Shown here: piece after piece, positions 17,621 through 26,165 of the stretch | Layout of the letters: every line of letters begins with the position of its first letter | Numbering within the stretch: the first letter of the stretch is position 1 | Assembly (NCBI RefSeq): GCF_002699985.1 | Contig: NZ_LKBT01000013.1 | Location: 13,447 to 77,446, forward strand | DNA from: Pseudomonas sp. ICMP 561 | Lineage (GTDB): Bacteria; Pseudomonadota; Gammaproteobacteria; Pseudomonadales; Pseudomonadaceae | Direction: 5' to 3' | DNA: 64,000 bases | The notes under the pieces: generated by a model | Told to the model about the DNA's origin: nothing | Database searches by the model: none | Seen by the model: the letters and a program-made list of their open reading frames with translations, nothing else | Made by a program: the position numbers and the translations under genes

Positions 17621-19247
17621 GAGCGTCAGCGCCGCCCCGGTGCGTACCCATACTGTCTGGACCTGGCCCGGTCTGGGGCTGTGGAACCTGTATTTCATTA
17701 TCAAGCTTGCGCTGCTCTGGGCTGGATACCTGAATCTGCAAATCCTGCCGAATCTGGTTTTCGCCGCCGTTTTGCTGGTGCCGCTGCGCAATAGATATCT
17801 GGCGCTGTTGCGCACGGTGATTGCGATACCGGTAGGCGTAGCGTTGTTGTATCAAGACACCTGGCTTCCGCCTTTCAGTCGTTTGCTGGATCAGCCTGGC
17901 GTCCTGAACTTCACCGGTGACTACCTGCTGGAACTGGCTGGTCGCTTCATCGACTGGAACCTGTGCGGGGCGTTGCTGCTGCTGATGGTGGGGTATTTCT
18001 TCGTCCGTCAGTGGCTGCGTCTGACCACCCTGACCCTGGCCGGTTTTGCCTGGCTGGGCGGTTCGGGATTGTTGGCGATGCATGCACCCGTTCCGCAGCC
18101 GGTCAATCCAGTGGCCGGACCTGCCGCTGCCATCAGCGCTGCCGAGCCGGACAGCAAGACGCTTGATAGCTACCTGCAGAAGTTCTACAGCTCCGAGGCA
18201 GGGCGGCAGGTGGCGTTTGTCCCTTCGGCATCGGCCGCCCAACCGTTCGACCTGCTATTGATCAACATCTGCTCCATGGCCTGGGATGATCTGGACGCCG
18301 TGGGCATGCGGGACAATAAGTTGCTGCAGCAGATGGACGTGGTATTCGACAACTTCAACTCGGCCACTTCCTATAGCGGTCCCGCTGCCATTCGACTTTT
18401 GCGTGCCAGCTGCGGTCAGCAGCCACACAACAAGCTGTACGGCGTGGCGCCCGAGCAATGCCTGTTGATGGATGATCTGCGCAAGCTGGGATTCGACAGC
18501 GAGGTCATGCTCAATCACACCGGGCAGTTCGAAGGTTTCATGGACGAGGTTCGTGCTCAGGGATCAATGCCTGGCCCGGCGGTCAGTACGTTGGATCTCC
18601 CACGGACGCTAGTGGGCTTTGACGGCTCGCCGGTCTTGCGTGACCGGGACGTTCTGGATAAATGGTGGAAGCACCGTGAGGGGGAGGCTGACTCCCGAGT
18701 GGCGCTGTTTTACAACACCACGACGTTGCATGACGGCAACCGCGCGCTCACTGCTGATGGCGGTACCAAAAGCGCCGAGTACAAACCCCGTGCGCAAACC
18801 CTGATCGACGACCTTGCCGCGTTCCTCAAGGAACTGGAAAAGAGCGGCCGAAGAGTGGCGGTGGTGATCGTCCCTGAGCACGGCGCGGCGTTGCATGGCG
18901 ACCGGATGCAGATCGACGGCATGCGCGAAATTCCGAGCCCGTCGATTACTCATGTCCCGGTCGGCATCAAGCTGATCGGCATGGGCAAAAATCCGCGCCC
19001 GGAACCGTTGCACATCTCCGGACCAAGCAGCTACCTGGCGGTCTCGGAAATCATCTCGCGCTTGTATGCCGCCCCGCCTCAAGGGGAAGGGTTGATACCT
19101 GACTGGAAAGTGCTCCTGGCCAATCTGCCAGAGACCCCGATGGTCTCGGAAAACTCCGGAACCGTAGTACTCGACTACGCCGGCAAGCCTTACGTTCGGA
19201 TCAAGGAGAAGGGCGCATGGCTGCCTTACCCGCAAAGGTTCAAGTGA
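17607..19247 (+). CDS. bcsG: Cellulose phosphoethanolamine transferase BcsG
   Basis: A 546-residue inner-membrane enzyme that transfers phosphoethanolamine from phospholipid to cellulose. The N-terminal helices span about residues 25-160. The periplasmic alkaline-phosphatase-like domain has the nucleophile candidate Ser257 in TSYSGPAAIRLL, with Tyr256 beside it, and zinc-site residues Cys222 (INICSMAWDD), His375 (TTLHDGN), Glu424 and His425 (PEHGAALHG). All are in the order known for E. coli BcsG. The ATG at 17607 has GAG eight bases upstream; a GTG at 17598 is an alternative. Its presence predicts pEtN-modified rather than plain cellulose. Confidence 0.93.
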   Translation: MIHPESVSAAPVRTHTVWTWPGLGLWNLYFIIKLALLWAGYLNLQILPNLVFAAVLLVPLRNRYLALLRTVIAIPVGVALLYQDTWLPPFSRLLDQPGVLNFTGDYLLELAGRFIDWNLCGALLLLMVGYFFVRQWLRLTTLTLAGFAWLGGSGLLAMHAPVPQPVNPVAGPAAAISAAEPDSKTLDSYLQKFYSSEAGRQVAFVPSASAAQPFDLLLINICSMAWDDLDAVGMRDNKLLQQMDVVFDNFNSATSYSGPAAIRLLRASCGQQPHNKLYGVAPEQCLLMDDLRKLGFDSEVMLNHTGQFEGFMDEVRAQGSMPGPAVSTLDLPRTLVGFDGSPVLRDRDVLDKWWKHREGEADSRVALFYNTTTLHDGNRALTADGGTKSAEYKPRAQTLIDDLAAFLKELEKSGRRVAVVIVPEHGAALHGDRMQIDGMREIPSPSITHVPVGIKLIGMGKNPRPEPLHISGPSSYLAVSEIISRLYAAPPQGEGLIPDWKVLLANLPETPMVSENSGTVVLDYAGKPYVRIKEKGAWLPYPQRFK

Positions 19248-19474
19248 AAAAGCAGGCGGTTTCGCGCAACGAGCGAGCCGATGATATTGCCCGACTTAAA
19301 GTCGAGCTGAGTCTGCCGAGCCTCGAGTATGTCGATATCTCTGCGCAGATGGAGCTGAGCCGTGCCTTGCAGCGTTGGCCTTTGCTGGTTGATCTGACGA
19401 TCCCTGGCGAGCCGACGCAAGATTTGCCGGCCCATCAACCGATCCGCAAAAACAGGTTCGGGGCGCAATCGTGA
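19217..19474 (+). CDS. bcsR: Cellulose regulatory small protein BcsR
   Basis: An 85-residue protein, somewhat longer than E. coli BcsR (62). The core IARLKVELSLPSLEYVDISA followed by LSRALQRWPLLVDL matches the BcsR core, with the hallmark SLP..(D/E)Y.DIS and RWPLL. BcsR stabilises BcsQ and is needed for cellulose secretion. The extra C-terminal stretch (about 65-85) is proline-rich and may be lineage-specific. The ATG at 19217 has AAGGAG nine bases upstream; the gene overlaps bcsG by 31 bases and bcsQ by four (GTGA). Confidence 0.85.
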   Translation: MAALPAKVQVKKQAVSRNERADDIARLKVELSLPSLEYVDISAQMELSRALQRWPLLVDLTIPGEPTQDLPAHQPIRKNRFGAQS

Positions 19475-20193
19475 CCACCCTGAGCTTGCGTGGCATTCGC
19501 GGCGGCGTCGGCACCAGCTCATTGCTGGCGGCATTGGGTTATGCCCTTGAAAGCCTGGGCGAGCGCGTATTGATGATCGATATGTGCCCGGAAAACATGC
19601 TGCGCCTGCATTTCAATCTGCCCGTGGCAGAGAGTGGCGGGTGGGCCCGGGCCATGCTGGACGGTGAGGACTGGTATGGTCAGGCCTGGAGCTTGTCACC
19701 GACATTGCAGCTGTTGCCCTATGGGCAGTTGACCCATGCAGAGAGCATGCTCATCGAAGGGCAACTGATCGATGATCCGTTCCTCTGGAGTCGACGTCAG
19801 GCGAATCTGGCCATTCACTACGACTGGATCCTGTTCGACATGCCGCAACGCCTGACAGGCCACTCGACGATCGGCCCGTGTCAGTTTCCGATCCAGATCG
19901 CGCAAGCGGATGCAGCCTGTCATGTGCTCTTGCTCCAGCCGTCCCCGTCCTCGCTGCCGTTGCTGGTGAATCGTTTTGATCCGGGCAGCCAGTTGCAGCG
20001 CGACTTGCTGCTGATCTGGCGGGAGAGTCACGCATCGCGTCTTTTGCCGCTCACGGTGCATGCTGATGAGGCGCTGAGTGAGTCGTTGGCGTTCAAGCAA
20101 CCGGTCGGCCAATACGCACCTGACAGTCTGGCTGCCCAGGACGCTCTGAGTCTGGCGACCTGGTGCCTGACGCGTCGCGGTGAGCTGGCATGA
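19471..20193 (+). CDS. bcsQ: Cellulose synthesis ParA/MinD-type ATPase BcsQ
   Basis: A 240-residue member of the SIMIBI ATPases. The P-loop GIRGGVGTSSL at residues 8-18 resembles the E. coli BcsQ version, in which the usual lysines are replaced. RVLMIDMCPEN and the GGWARAMLDGEDW segment are BcsQ-specific. In E. coli BcsQ forms a complex with BcsR and BcsE that locates the synthase at the pole. It starts with GTG at 19471, four bases inside bcsR, and its stop overlaps the bcsA start (ATGA). Confidence 0.92.
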   Translation: MTTLSLRGIRGGVGTSSLLAALGYALESLGERVLMIDMCPENMLRLHFNLPVAESGGWARAMLDGEDWYGQAWSLSPTLQLLPYGQLTHAESMLIEGQLIDDPFLWSRRQANLAIHYDWILFDMPQRLTGHSTIGPCQFPIQIAQADAACHVLLLQPSPSSLPLLVNRFDPGSQLQRDLLLIWRESHASRLLPLTVHADEALSESLAFKQPVGQYAPDSLAAQDALSLATWCLTRRGELA

Positions 20194-22784
20194 TTGCGCG
20201 CTACTTCCCTTATATGCAGTTGCGTCGCCAGCACGATTGCTATCCACCGACGGCATTCTTGCTGGCGTCTCTGATCAGCCTGAGCTGGCTGGTTTTGCGG
20301 CTGGAATCTCCGGTCTGGCAACGGCTGCTGGAACAACGTCAACGCTGGTATCCGCATCTGGCGGGCAAGCAGCCGCGTGCCGGGGATCCCTTGCGTATAG
20401 CCCTGCAAAGCCTTTGGTTGCTGGTGTTCCGGCCCTGGCCGAGCTATCGCCGCCGTGCAGTGCCGCAGTGGCTGCGCACGACCGGTCAGATTAATCGGAG
20501 CGTCTGGAAGCGCCTCGGGACTTTGCTGGATGGCTTGCCGGTACAAATGACTCAGAGCCAGTCGGTGCATGGCAGTGCCAAATGGTGGCAAACCCTGAGT
20601 GCTCGCCAGCAGCGTTGCCTGAGCTATCTCTGCGCGGCCATGGCCTTGCTTCTGGTTGCGGTGTGTATCACCGAACCTTTCAGCTATTTCTCGCAACTGT
20701 TGTTCGTGATTCTGCTGTGGGCGGTGGCGATGTTGATCCGTCGTGTGCCAGGGCGTTTTCCGACACTGCTGCTGATCATGCTGTCGGTCATTGTTTCGTG
20801 CCGCTATCTCTGGTGGCGTTACACCGCAACCCTGAACTGGGACAGCCCGCTGGATCTGGCCTGCGGTGTCATGCTGCTGATCGCCGAAACCTATTCCTGG
20901 CTGGTGCTGTTGCTCGGTTATGTCCAGACCTGCTGGCCTCTGCGGCGGCCGCCCGCGCAGCTGCCGCGTGATACACGTTTGTGGCCGACCGTGGATCTGC
21001 TGATCCCGACCTACAACGAAGATTTGTCCATCGTACGCGGCACGGTGTACGCCGCACTGGGTATCGACTGGCCGCACGACAAGCTGCGCATATCGATTCT
21101 CGATGATGGCAAGCGTGATGAGTTTCGGCTGTTTGCCGAGCAGGCGGGCGTGAACTACATCACCCGTTCCGACAACAAACACGCCAAGGCCGGCAACCTC
21201 AATCATGCGTTGCAGCAGCTCGATGGCGAGCTGGTGGCGATATTCGATTGCGATCACGTGCCGGTTCGCTCTTTCTTGCAACTGACCGTGGGCTGGTTCC
21301 TGCGCGACCCGAAGCTGGCGCTGGTACAGACGCCGCATCACTTTCTTTCGCCAGACCCTTTCGAGCGCAATCTCGACACCTTCCGGCAGCGCCCCAACGA
21401 AGGTGAGCTGTTTTACGGCCTCGTCCAGGATGGCAACGACATGTGGAACGCCGCGTTCTTTTGCGGCTCATGCGCTGTGCTGCGTCGTACTGCCCTTGAT
21501 GACATCGGCGGTTTTGCCGTGGAAACCGTTACCGAAGACGCCCACACCGCCTTGCGACTGCATCGCCAGGGCTGGAACTCGGCTTATGTGCGGATTCCTC
21601 AGGCAGCAGGGCTGGCAACTGAAAGCTTGTCGGCGCACATCGGTCAGCGAATTCGCTGGGCGCGGGGCATGGCGCAGATCTTCCGCACGGACAATCCGTT
21701 GTTGGGCAAGGGGCTGACGATCTTTCAGCGGATCTGCTACGCCAACGCCATGCTGCACTTTCTGGCGGGCCTGCCGCGGCTGGTATTTCTCACAGCCCCC
21801 TTGGCATTCCTCCTGCTGCACGCCTACATCATCTATGCCCCGGCTCTGATGATCGTTCTGTATGTGATCCCGCACATGGTCCATGCCAGCCTGACCAACT
21901 CCAGAATGCAGGGCGAACATCGTCTGACCTTCTGGGGCGAAGTCTATGAAACCGTGCTCGCCTGGTACATCGCACGGCCTACGACTGTGGCGTTGTTCAA
22001 CCCGAAGAAAGGCAAGTTCAACGTGACCGCCAAAGGTGGGTTGATGAGCGAGAACCAGTTCGACTGGGGGATCGCACGGCCTTACCTGGTGCTGGCGGCG
22101 CTCAATGTTCTTGGCCTGGGCTTTGCGGTGTGGCGATTGTTTACCGGTCCGTCGAATGAGGTCGGCACGATTCTGGTCAGCATGCTCTGGGTGCTCTACA
22201 ACCTGCTGATTGTCGGCGCTGCGGTGGCGATTGCCGCCGAGGTGCGTCAGGTGCGTGAAACCCATCGCGTCCAGGCCCAATTGCCTGCTGCTGTGCGTTT
22301 GCCGAACGGACGTTTCTACCCCGGCATGCTGGTGGACTACTCCGACGGTGGCGCAGGCATCGAGCTGGACGCGCAACTGAGTTTGCCAATGGGCGAGCGG
22401 GTCAGCTTGTTGATGCAGCGTGGCGAGCGCGAGTTTCTGTTCTCCGGGATTGTCAGTCGCAGCCACAAGAACTTCATCGGTATCTCGCTTAACGAACTGT
22501 CTGCGCAACAGAAAATCGATTACGTGCAATGCACCTTTGCTCGCGCTGATGCGTGGTTGAACTGGAGCGAAGATTTCACCCCTGATCGTCCGCTGCACAG
22601 TTTCATTGATGTACTGAGCCTGGGCGCTCGCGGTTATTACCGTCTTTATCAGTACCTGCCTGCCTGGCTGCGTGCGATTACGCGCCCCTTTGTAACGACG
22701 TGTGCGTGGCTGCTCAGCTACGTGCCGCGCTTTGCCAAATCCGAACCTTATTCCTCATCCTCCCGATCGGTAAGTGCCCCATGA
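20190..22784 (+). CDS. bcsA: Cellulose synthase catalytic subunit BcsA (UDP-forming)
   Basis: An 864-residue inner-membrane GT2 glycosyltransferase that polymerises UDP-glucose and passes the chain through its own channel. Catalytic motifs are DDG (305-307), DCD (353-355), TED (448-450) and QRIRW (486-490), all intact. Hydrophobic helices flank the domain at about 20-45, 145-245, 515-570 and 630-690. The C-terminal PilZ domain has RETHR (689-693) and DYSDGG (716-721), a complete RxxxR...DxSxxG c-di-GMP-binding signature, so activity should need c-di-GMP. Length is close to the E. coli enzyme (872). Confidence 0.97.
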   Translation: MIARYFPYMQLRRQHDCYPPTAFLLASLISLSWLVLRLESPVWQRLLEQRQRWYPHLAGKQPRAGDPLRIALQSLWLLVFRPWPSYRRRAVPQWLRTTGQINRSVWKRLGTLLDGLPVQMTQSQSVHGSAKWWQTLSARQQRCLSYLCAAMALLLVAVCITEPFSYFSQLLFVILLWAVAMLIRRVPGRFPTLLLIMLSVIVSCRYLWWRYTATLNWDSPLDLACGVMLLIAETYSWLVLLLGYVQTCWPLRRPPAQLPRDTRLWPTVDLLIPTYNEDLSIVRGTVYAALGIDWPHDKLRISILDDGKRDEFRLFAEQAGVNYITRSDNKHAKAGNLNHALQQLDGELVAIFDCDHVPVRSFLQLTVGWFLRDPKLALVQTPHHFLSPDPFERNLDTFRQRPNEGELFYGLVQDGNDMWNAAFFCGSCAVLRRTALDDIGGFAVETVTEDAHTALRLHRQGWNSAYVRIPQAAGLATESLSAHIGQRIRWARGMAQIFRTDNPLLGKGLTIFQRICYANAMLHFLAGLPRLVFLTAPLAFLLLHAYIIYAPALMIVLYVIPHMVHASLTNSRMQGEHRLTFWGEVYETVLAWYIARPTTVALFNPKKGKFNVTAKGGLMSENQFDWGIARPYLVLAALNVLGLGFAVWRLFTGPSNEVGTILVSMLWVLYNLLIVGAAVAIAAEVRQVRETHRVQAQLPAAVRLPNGRFYPGMLVDYSDGGAGIELDAQLSLPMGERVSLLMQRGEREFLFSGIVSRSHKNFIGISLNELSAQQKIDYVQCTFARADAWLNWSEDFTPDRPLHSFIDVLSLGARGYYRLYQYLPAWLRAITRPFVTTCAWLLSYVPRFAKSEPYSSSSRSVSAP

Positions 22785-25051
22785 GTCGCTCTTTTAATCT
22801 CACCCTGGCGAGTCTGCTGTGGGTGGCCATGACCTGTGCCCAAGCCGGGACTGCGGTGGTTTCCACTCCGGACCTCACGGTGGCTGGCGCGACGCCGGGC
22901 TGGGATGTCACTCGCAGCTTTTTGCAACTGGGCCGCCCCGCGGACAGCCTTTTGCTGGGTACGCACACTACCGATCAGTTCGAGTTCACCATGCGCCGCG
23001 ACCGCATCGCCAGCGATGCCAGTTTGCAACTCGAATACACCCCTTCGCCGGCGCTACTGCCGACGCTGTCGCACTTGAGGGTTTACCTCAATGACGTATT
23101 GATGAGCGTCATCCCGATTGAAAAGGATCAACTGGGCAAAAAAGTGGTTCGTCCGGTTCAGCTTGATCCCCGGTTGATCACCGACTTCAATCGGGTCCGG
23201 CTGGAGTTTGTAGGGCACTACACCGATATCTGTGAGGAACCGTCCAACACTGCGCTGTGGGTCAGCATTGGACGCAACAGCCAGATCGCATTGAGAGAGC
23301 AGGCGTTGATCGTCAAAAACGATCTGTCTTACTTCCCGATGCCTTTCTTCGATGCCCGTGGGTATGAAAAACCGGTATTGAACATGGTGTTCGCTGCTGC
23401 CCCTACGCTGGGCGAACAGCGCGCTGCCGGGATTCTGGCCTCGTATTTCGGCAGCCTGTCTTCATGGCGCGCCATGACCTTCCCGGTACTGTCGGATCAG
23501 TTGCCTGCTGCCAGCGCGGGTCAAGTGACGTCATCCGTTGTGTTTGCCACCAACACCCATCGTCCGGCGTTTCTGGCGGACCTGGAGAAATTCCCGGCGG
23601 TGGATGCGCCCGTGGTGCAGGTGATCGACAACCCTGACGATCGCTTCAGCAAGGTTTTGCTGGTGCTGGGACGTGACGACGCGGACCTGGTCACCGCCGC
23701 TCAGGCGCTGGCGTTGGGCGGCGATCTGTTTCGTGGCGAGCGCGTGGTCATCGACAAGCTGCAACAGATCAAGCCCCGCGTGCCCTACGACGCGCCAAAC
23801 TGGATGCGCACTGATCGCCCGGTACGTTTTGCCGAGTTGATCAAGTACCCCGAGCAGTTGCGCGTCAGCGGTCTGCAACCGCTGCCGATCAGCCTGGACA
23901 TCAACCTGCCGCCTGACCTGTTCGTCTGGCGCAATCAGGGTATCCCGCTGCAAACCAAATACCGCTACACGCCGCCCGCATACAACGATGGTTCGCGCCT
24001 CAACATCAGCCTCAACAACCAGTTCATCACCAGCCTGCCATTGCAGGTCAACAGTAATGACCGGCTTGAAGAGTTACGCCTTGCGGTGATGTCCAGCGAG
24101 TCAGCCAACGTCAATGAAAACCTCTCGGTTCCGGCCTTGAAGATCGGCGACCGCAATACCCTGAAGTTTAATTTCAGTTTCGCGACAACCAATAGCGGCT
24201 CCCAGCGTGATCGCTGTCAGACATCGTTGCCGGTAGACACCCAGGCAGTCATCGACGACCAGTCGACCATCGACATGTCGGGTTACCACCATTACATGGC
24301 GATGCCTGATCTGGCGGCCTTCGCGCGCAGTGGTTTCCCCTACAGCCGCATGGCGGATCTGTCCGAAACCATGGTGCTGTTGCCGTCCCGGCCAAGTGCC
24401 GTACAACTGAGTACTTACCTGGAAGCGGTCGCAGGGATTTCGGCACGATCGGGCTTGCCTGCCCTGAACCTCAAACTCAGCGATAACTGGGAGGAGGCGT
24501 CCAGATACGACGCCGACCTGCTGGTGCTCGGCTCGTTCGCCCCGGATATGCGCGACAACCACGACATGAATCTGCTGCTGGATCGCTCCCGTAACTGGTT
24601 GCTCAAGGCTAACCAGCAAGGCCCAGGTTATGCAGCCATAAAGGGTGAGGGGAACCCGGTTGCCAGCCGTGTCGAAGTCTCGGCTCAGGGGCCGATTGCT
24701 GCAATCGTCGGCTTGCAGTCGCCCTACCATGACCAGCGCAGCGTTGTTGCACTGCTGGCCACCACCGATGCTGACTTCAGCCTGCTGCGCGAGACGCTTA
24801 ACGACAGCGGCAAGATGGACGCTGTGTCTGGCTCGGTCGCCTTGATCCGCAGCAGTGGCGTCAGCAGCCAGGCAGTTGGCGATCAGTATTTCGTCGGTGA
24901 GCTACCGTGGTGGCTGATGCTCTGGTTCAAGCTTTCCGAGCATCCCGTGCTGTTGGCCTTCATGGCGGTGGGCGGCGTGTTGCTCAGTGCGTTCCTGGTA
25001 TGGCGCATGTTGCAGTGGGCGGCTCGTCGCCGTCTGGCTTATGAGGAATAA
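22781..25051 (+). CDS. bcsB: Periplasmic cellulose synthase subunit BcsB
   Basis: A 756-residue partner of BcsA. It has a Sec signal peptide (residues about 1-23, ending CAQAG), a large periplasmic part of alternating carbohydrate-binding and flavodoxin-like domains, and a C-terminal membrane anchor (about 720-745, LLAFMAVGGVLLSAFLVW) that packs against BcsA. The start ATG overlaps the bcsA stop by four bases; the frame open upstream is bcsA sequence out of frame. Confidence 0.96.
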   Translation: MSRSFNLTLASLLWVAMTCAQAGTAVVSTPDLTVAGATPGWDVTRSFLQLGRPADSLLLGTHTTDQFEFTMRRDRIASDASLQLEYTPSPALLPTLSHLRVYLNDVLMSVIPIEKDQLGKKVVRPVQLDPRLITDFNRVRLEFVGHYTDICEEPSNTALWVSIGRNSQIALREQALIVKNDLSYFPMPFFDARGYEKPVLNMVFAAAPTLGEQRAAGILASYFGSLSSWRAMTFPVLSDQLPAASAGQVTSSVVFATNTHRPAFLADLEKFPAVDAPVVQVIDNPDDRFSKVLLVLGRDDADLVTAAQALALGGDLFRGERVVIDKLQQIKPRVPYDAPNWMRTDRPVRFAELIKYPEQLRVSGLQPLPISLDINLPPDLFVWRNQGIPLQTKYRYTPPAYNDGSRLNISLNNQFITSLPLQVNSNDRLEELRLAVMSSESANVNENLSVPALKIGDRNTLKFNFSFATTNSGSQRDRCQTSLPVDTQAVIDDQSTIDMSGYHHYMAMPDLAAFARSGFPYSRMADLSETMVLLPSRPSAVQLSTYLEAVAGISARSGLPALNLKLSDNWEEASRYDADLLVLGSFAPDMRDNHDMNLLLDRSRNWLLKANQQGPGYAAIKGEGNPVASRVEVSAQGPIAAIVGLQSPYHDQRSVVALLATTDADFSLLRETLNDSGKMDAVSGSVALIRSSGVSSQAVGDQYFVGELPWWLMLWFKLSEHPVLLAFMAVGGVLLSAFLVWRMLQWAARRRLAYEE

Positions 25052-25055
25052 GTCA

Positions 25056-26165
25056 GTGAACGGGGTCGGTTTTTTGTTGGCCACCGTTGCTTTGTCATTT
25101 CTGACTCAGGAGGCCGAAGGTGCGCCTGCGTGTAACTGGCCCGCATGGGAGAGTTACAGGCAGCACCTTATCAGCGCTGATGGCCGGGTCATCGACCGCT
25201 CCTCCGCGCAGCAGATCACCACGTCGGAAGGGCAGAGCTACGGACTGTTTTTCGCCTTGGTGGCCAACGACCGGGAAAGCTTTGAGCGGTTGCTGAACTG
25301 GACGCGCGACAACCTCGCAGGCGGTGATCTCGACGATCATCTGCCAGCCTGGAAATGGGGCCTCAGCGCGCAAGGCAAGTGGCAGGTGCTCGACAGCAAC
25401 AATGCCAGTGACTCGGATTTGTGGATCGCGTACAGCCTGCTGGAAGCGGGACGGCTCTGGCGCAGGCCTGATTACCTGCAATTGGGTAACCATCTGCTGT
25501 GGCGCAGTGCCGCGCAGACCTTGCGCAAGCTGCCGGGTCTGGGGTTGATGCTGCTGCCGGGAGACAAAGGTTTTGAGTCGCCCCAAGGTTGGCGTCTGAA
25601 CCCCAGCTATACGCCGCCGCAACTGTTGGCTCGCTTTGCGCTGATCGCCCCCGTCTGGGATGAGGTGGCAAAAAACGCCCGGCGTCTGTGGATCGAAGGC
25701 TCGCCAAAAGGCTTCGCTCCAGACTGGTTGGTGTGGCAAGCGGGGCAAGGCGCAGAGGCCCAGGAGCACGGAGCAAAAGGCAGTTACGACGCCATTCGTG
25801 TCTACCTCTGGCTGGGGATGCTGGCGTCCGATGCGCCGGAGCGTGCTTCGTTGCTCGCGCACTTCAAACCCATGATCGACGCCACCAGACAACGGGGTTT
25901 TGTGCCTGAGCAGGTCGCCGTCGTTACTGGTGAGTCCACTGGCACGGGGCCTGCCGGTTTTTCGGCGGCCCTTCTGCCGTTGCTGGCCGACGACAGTGCT
26001 GCATTGAGTGCCCAGCGTGAGCGACTGCGTACCGCGCCGCCGTTGGCTGACGCTTATTACAGCCAGTCGCTGTTGATGTTCGGCCAAGGCTGGGACGAAC
26101 AGCGGTATCGATTCGATAAGGACGGACGTTTGCAGCCAGCCTGGACATCGTCATGCAAACAGTGA
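25056..26165 (+). CDS. bcsZ: Periplasmic endo-1,4-beta-glucanase BcsZ (GH8)
   Basis: A 369-residue family 8 cellulase, the same size as E. coli BcsZ (368). Signal peptide residues are about 1-22. The proton donor Glu58 lies in TTSEGQSYG and the base Asp245 in GSYDAIRVY. I favour the GTG at 25056, because GAGGA lies eight bases upstream and the signal peptide then has normal length; the ATG at 25041 lies inside the bcsB end and lacks a ribosome site. It trims cellulose chains during export. The gene overlaps bcsC by 13 bases. Confidence 0.94.
   Translation: MNGVGFLLATVALSFLTQEAEGAPACNWPAWESYRQHLISADGRVIDRSSAQQITTSEGQSYGLFFALVANDRESFERLLNWTRDNLAGGDLDDHLPAWKWGLSAQGKWQVLDSNNASDSDLWIAYSLLEAGRLWRRPDYLQLGNHLLWRSAAQTLRKLPGLGLMLLPGDKGFESPQGWRLNPSYTPPQLLARFALIAPVWDEVAKNARRLWIEGSPKGFAPDWLVWQAGQGAEAQEHGAKGSYDAIRVYLWLGMLASDAPERASLLAHFKPMIDATRQRGFVPEQVAVVTGESTGTGPAGFSAALLPLLADDSAALSAQRERLRTAPPLADAYYSQSLLMFGQGWDEQRYRFDKDGRLQPAWTSSCKQ

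Noticed and set aside
25041..25055. bcsZ starting at the ATG at 25041
   Set aside because: No ribosome site there; GTG at 25056 has GAGGA at good distance and gives a normal signal peptide.
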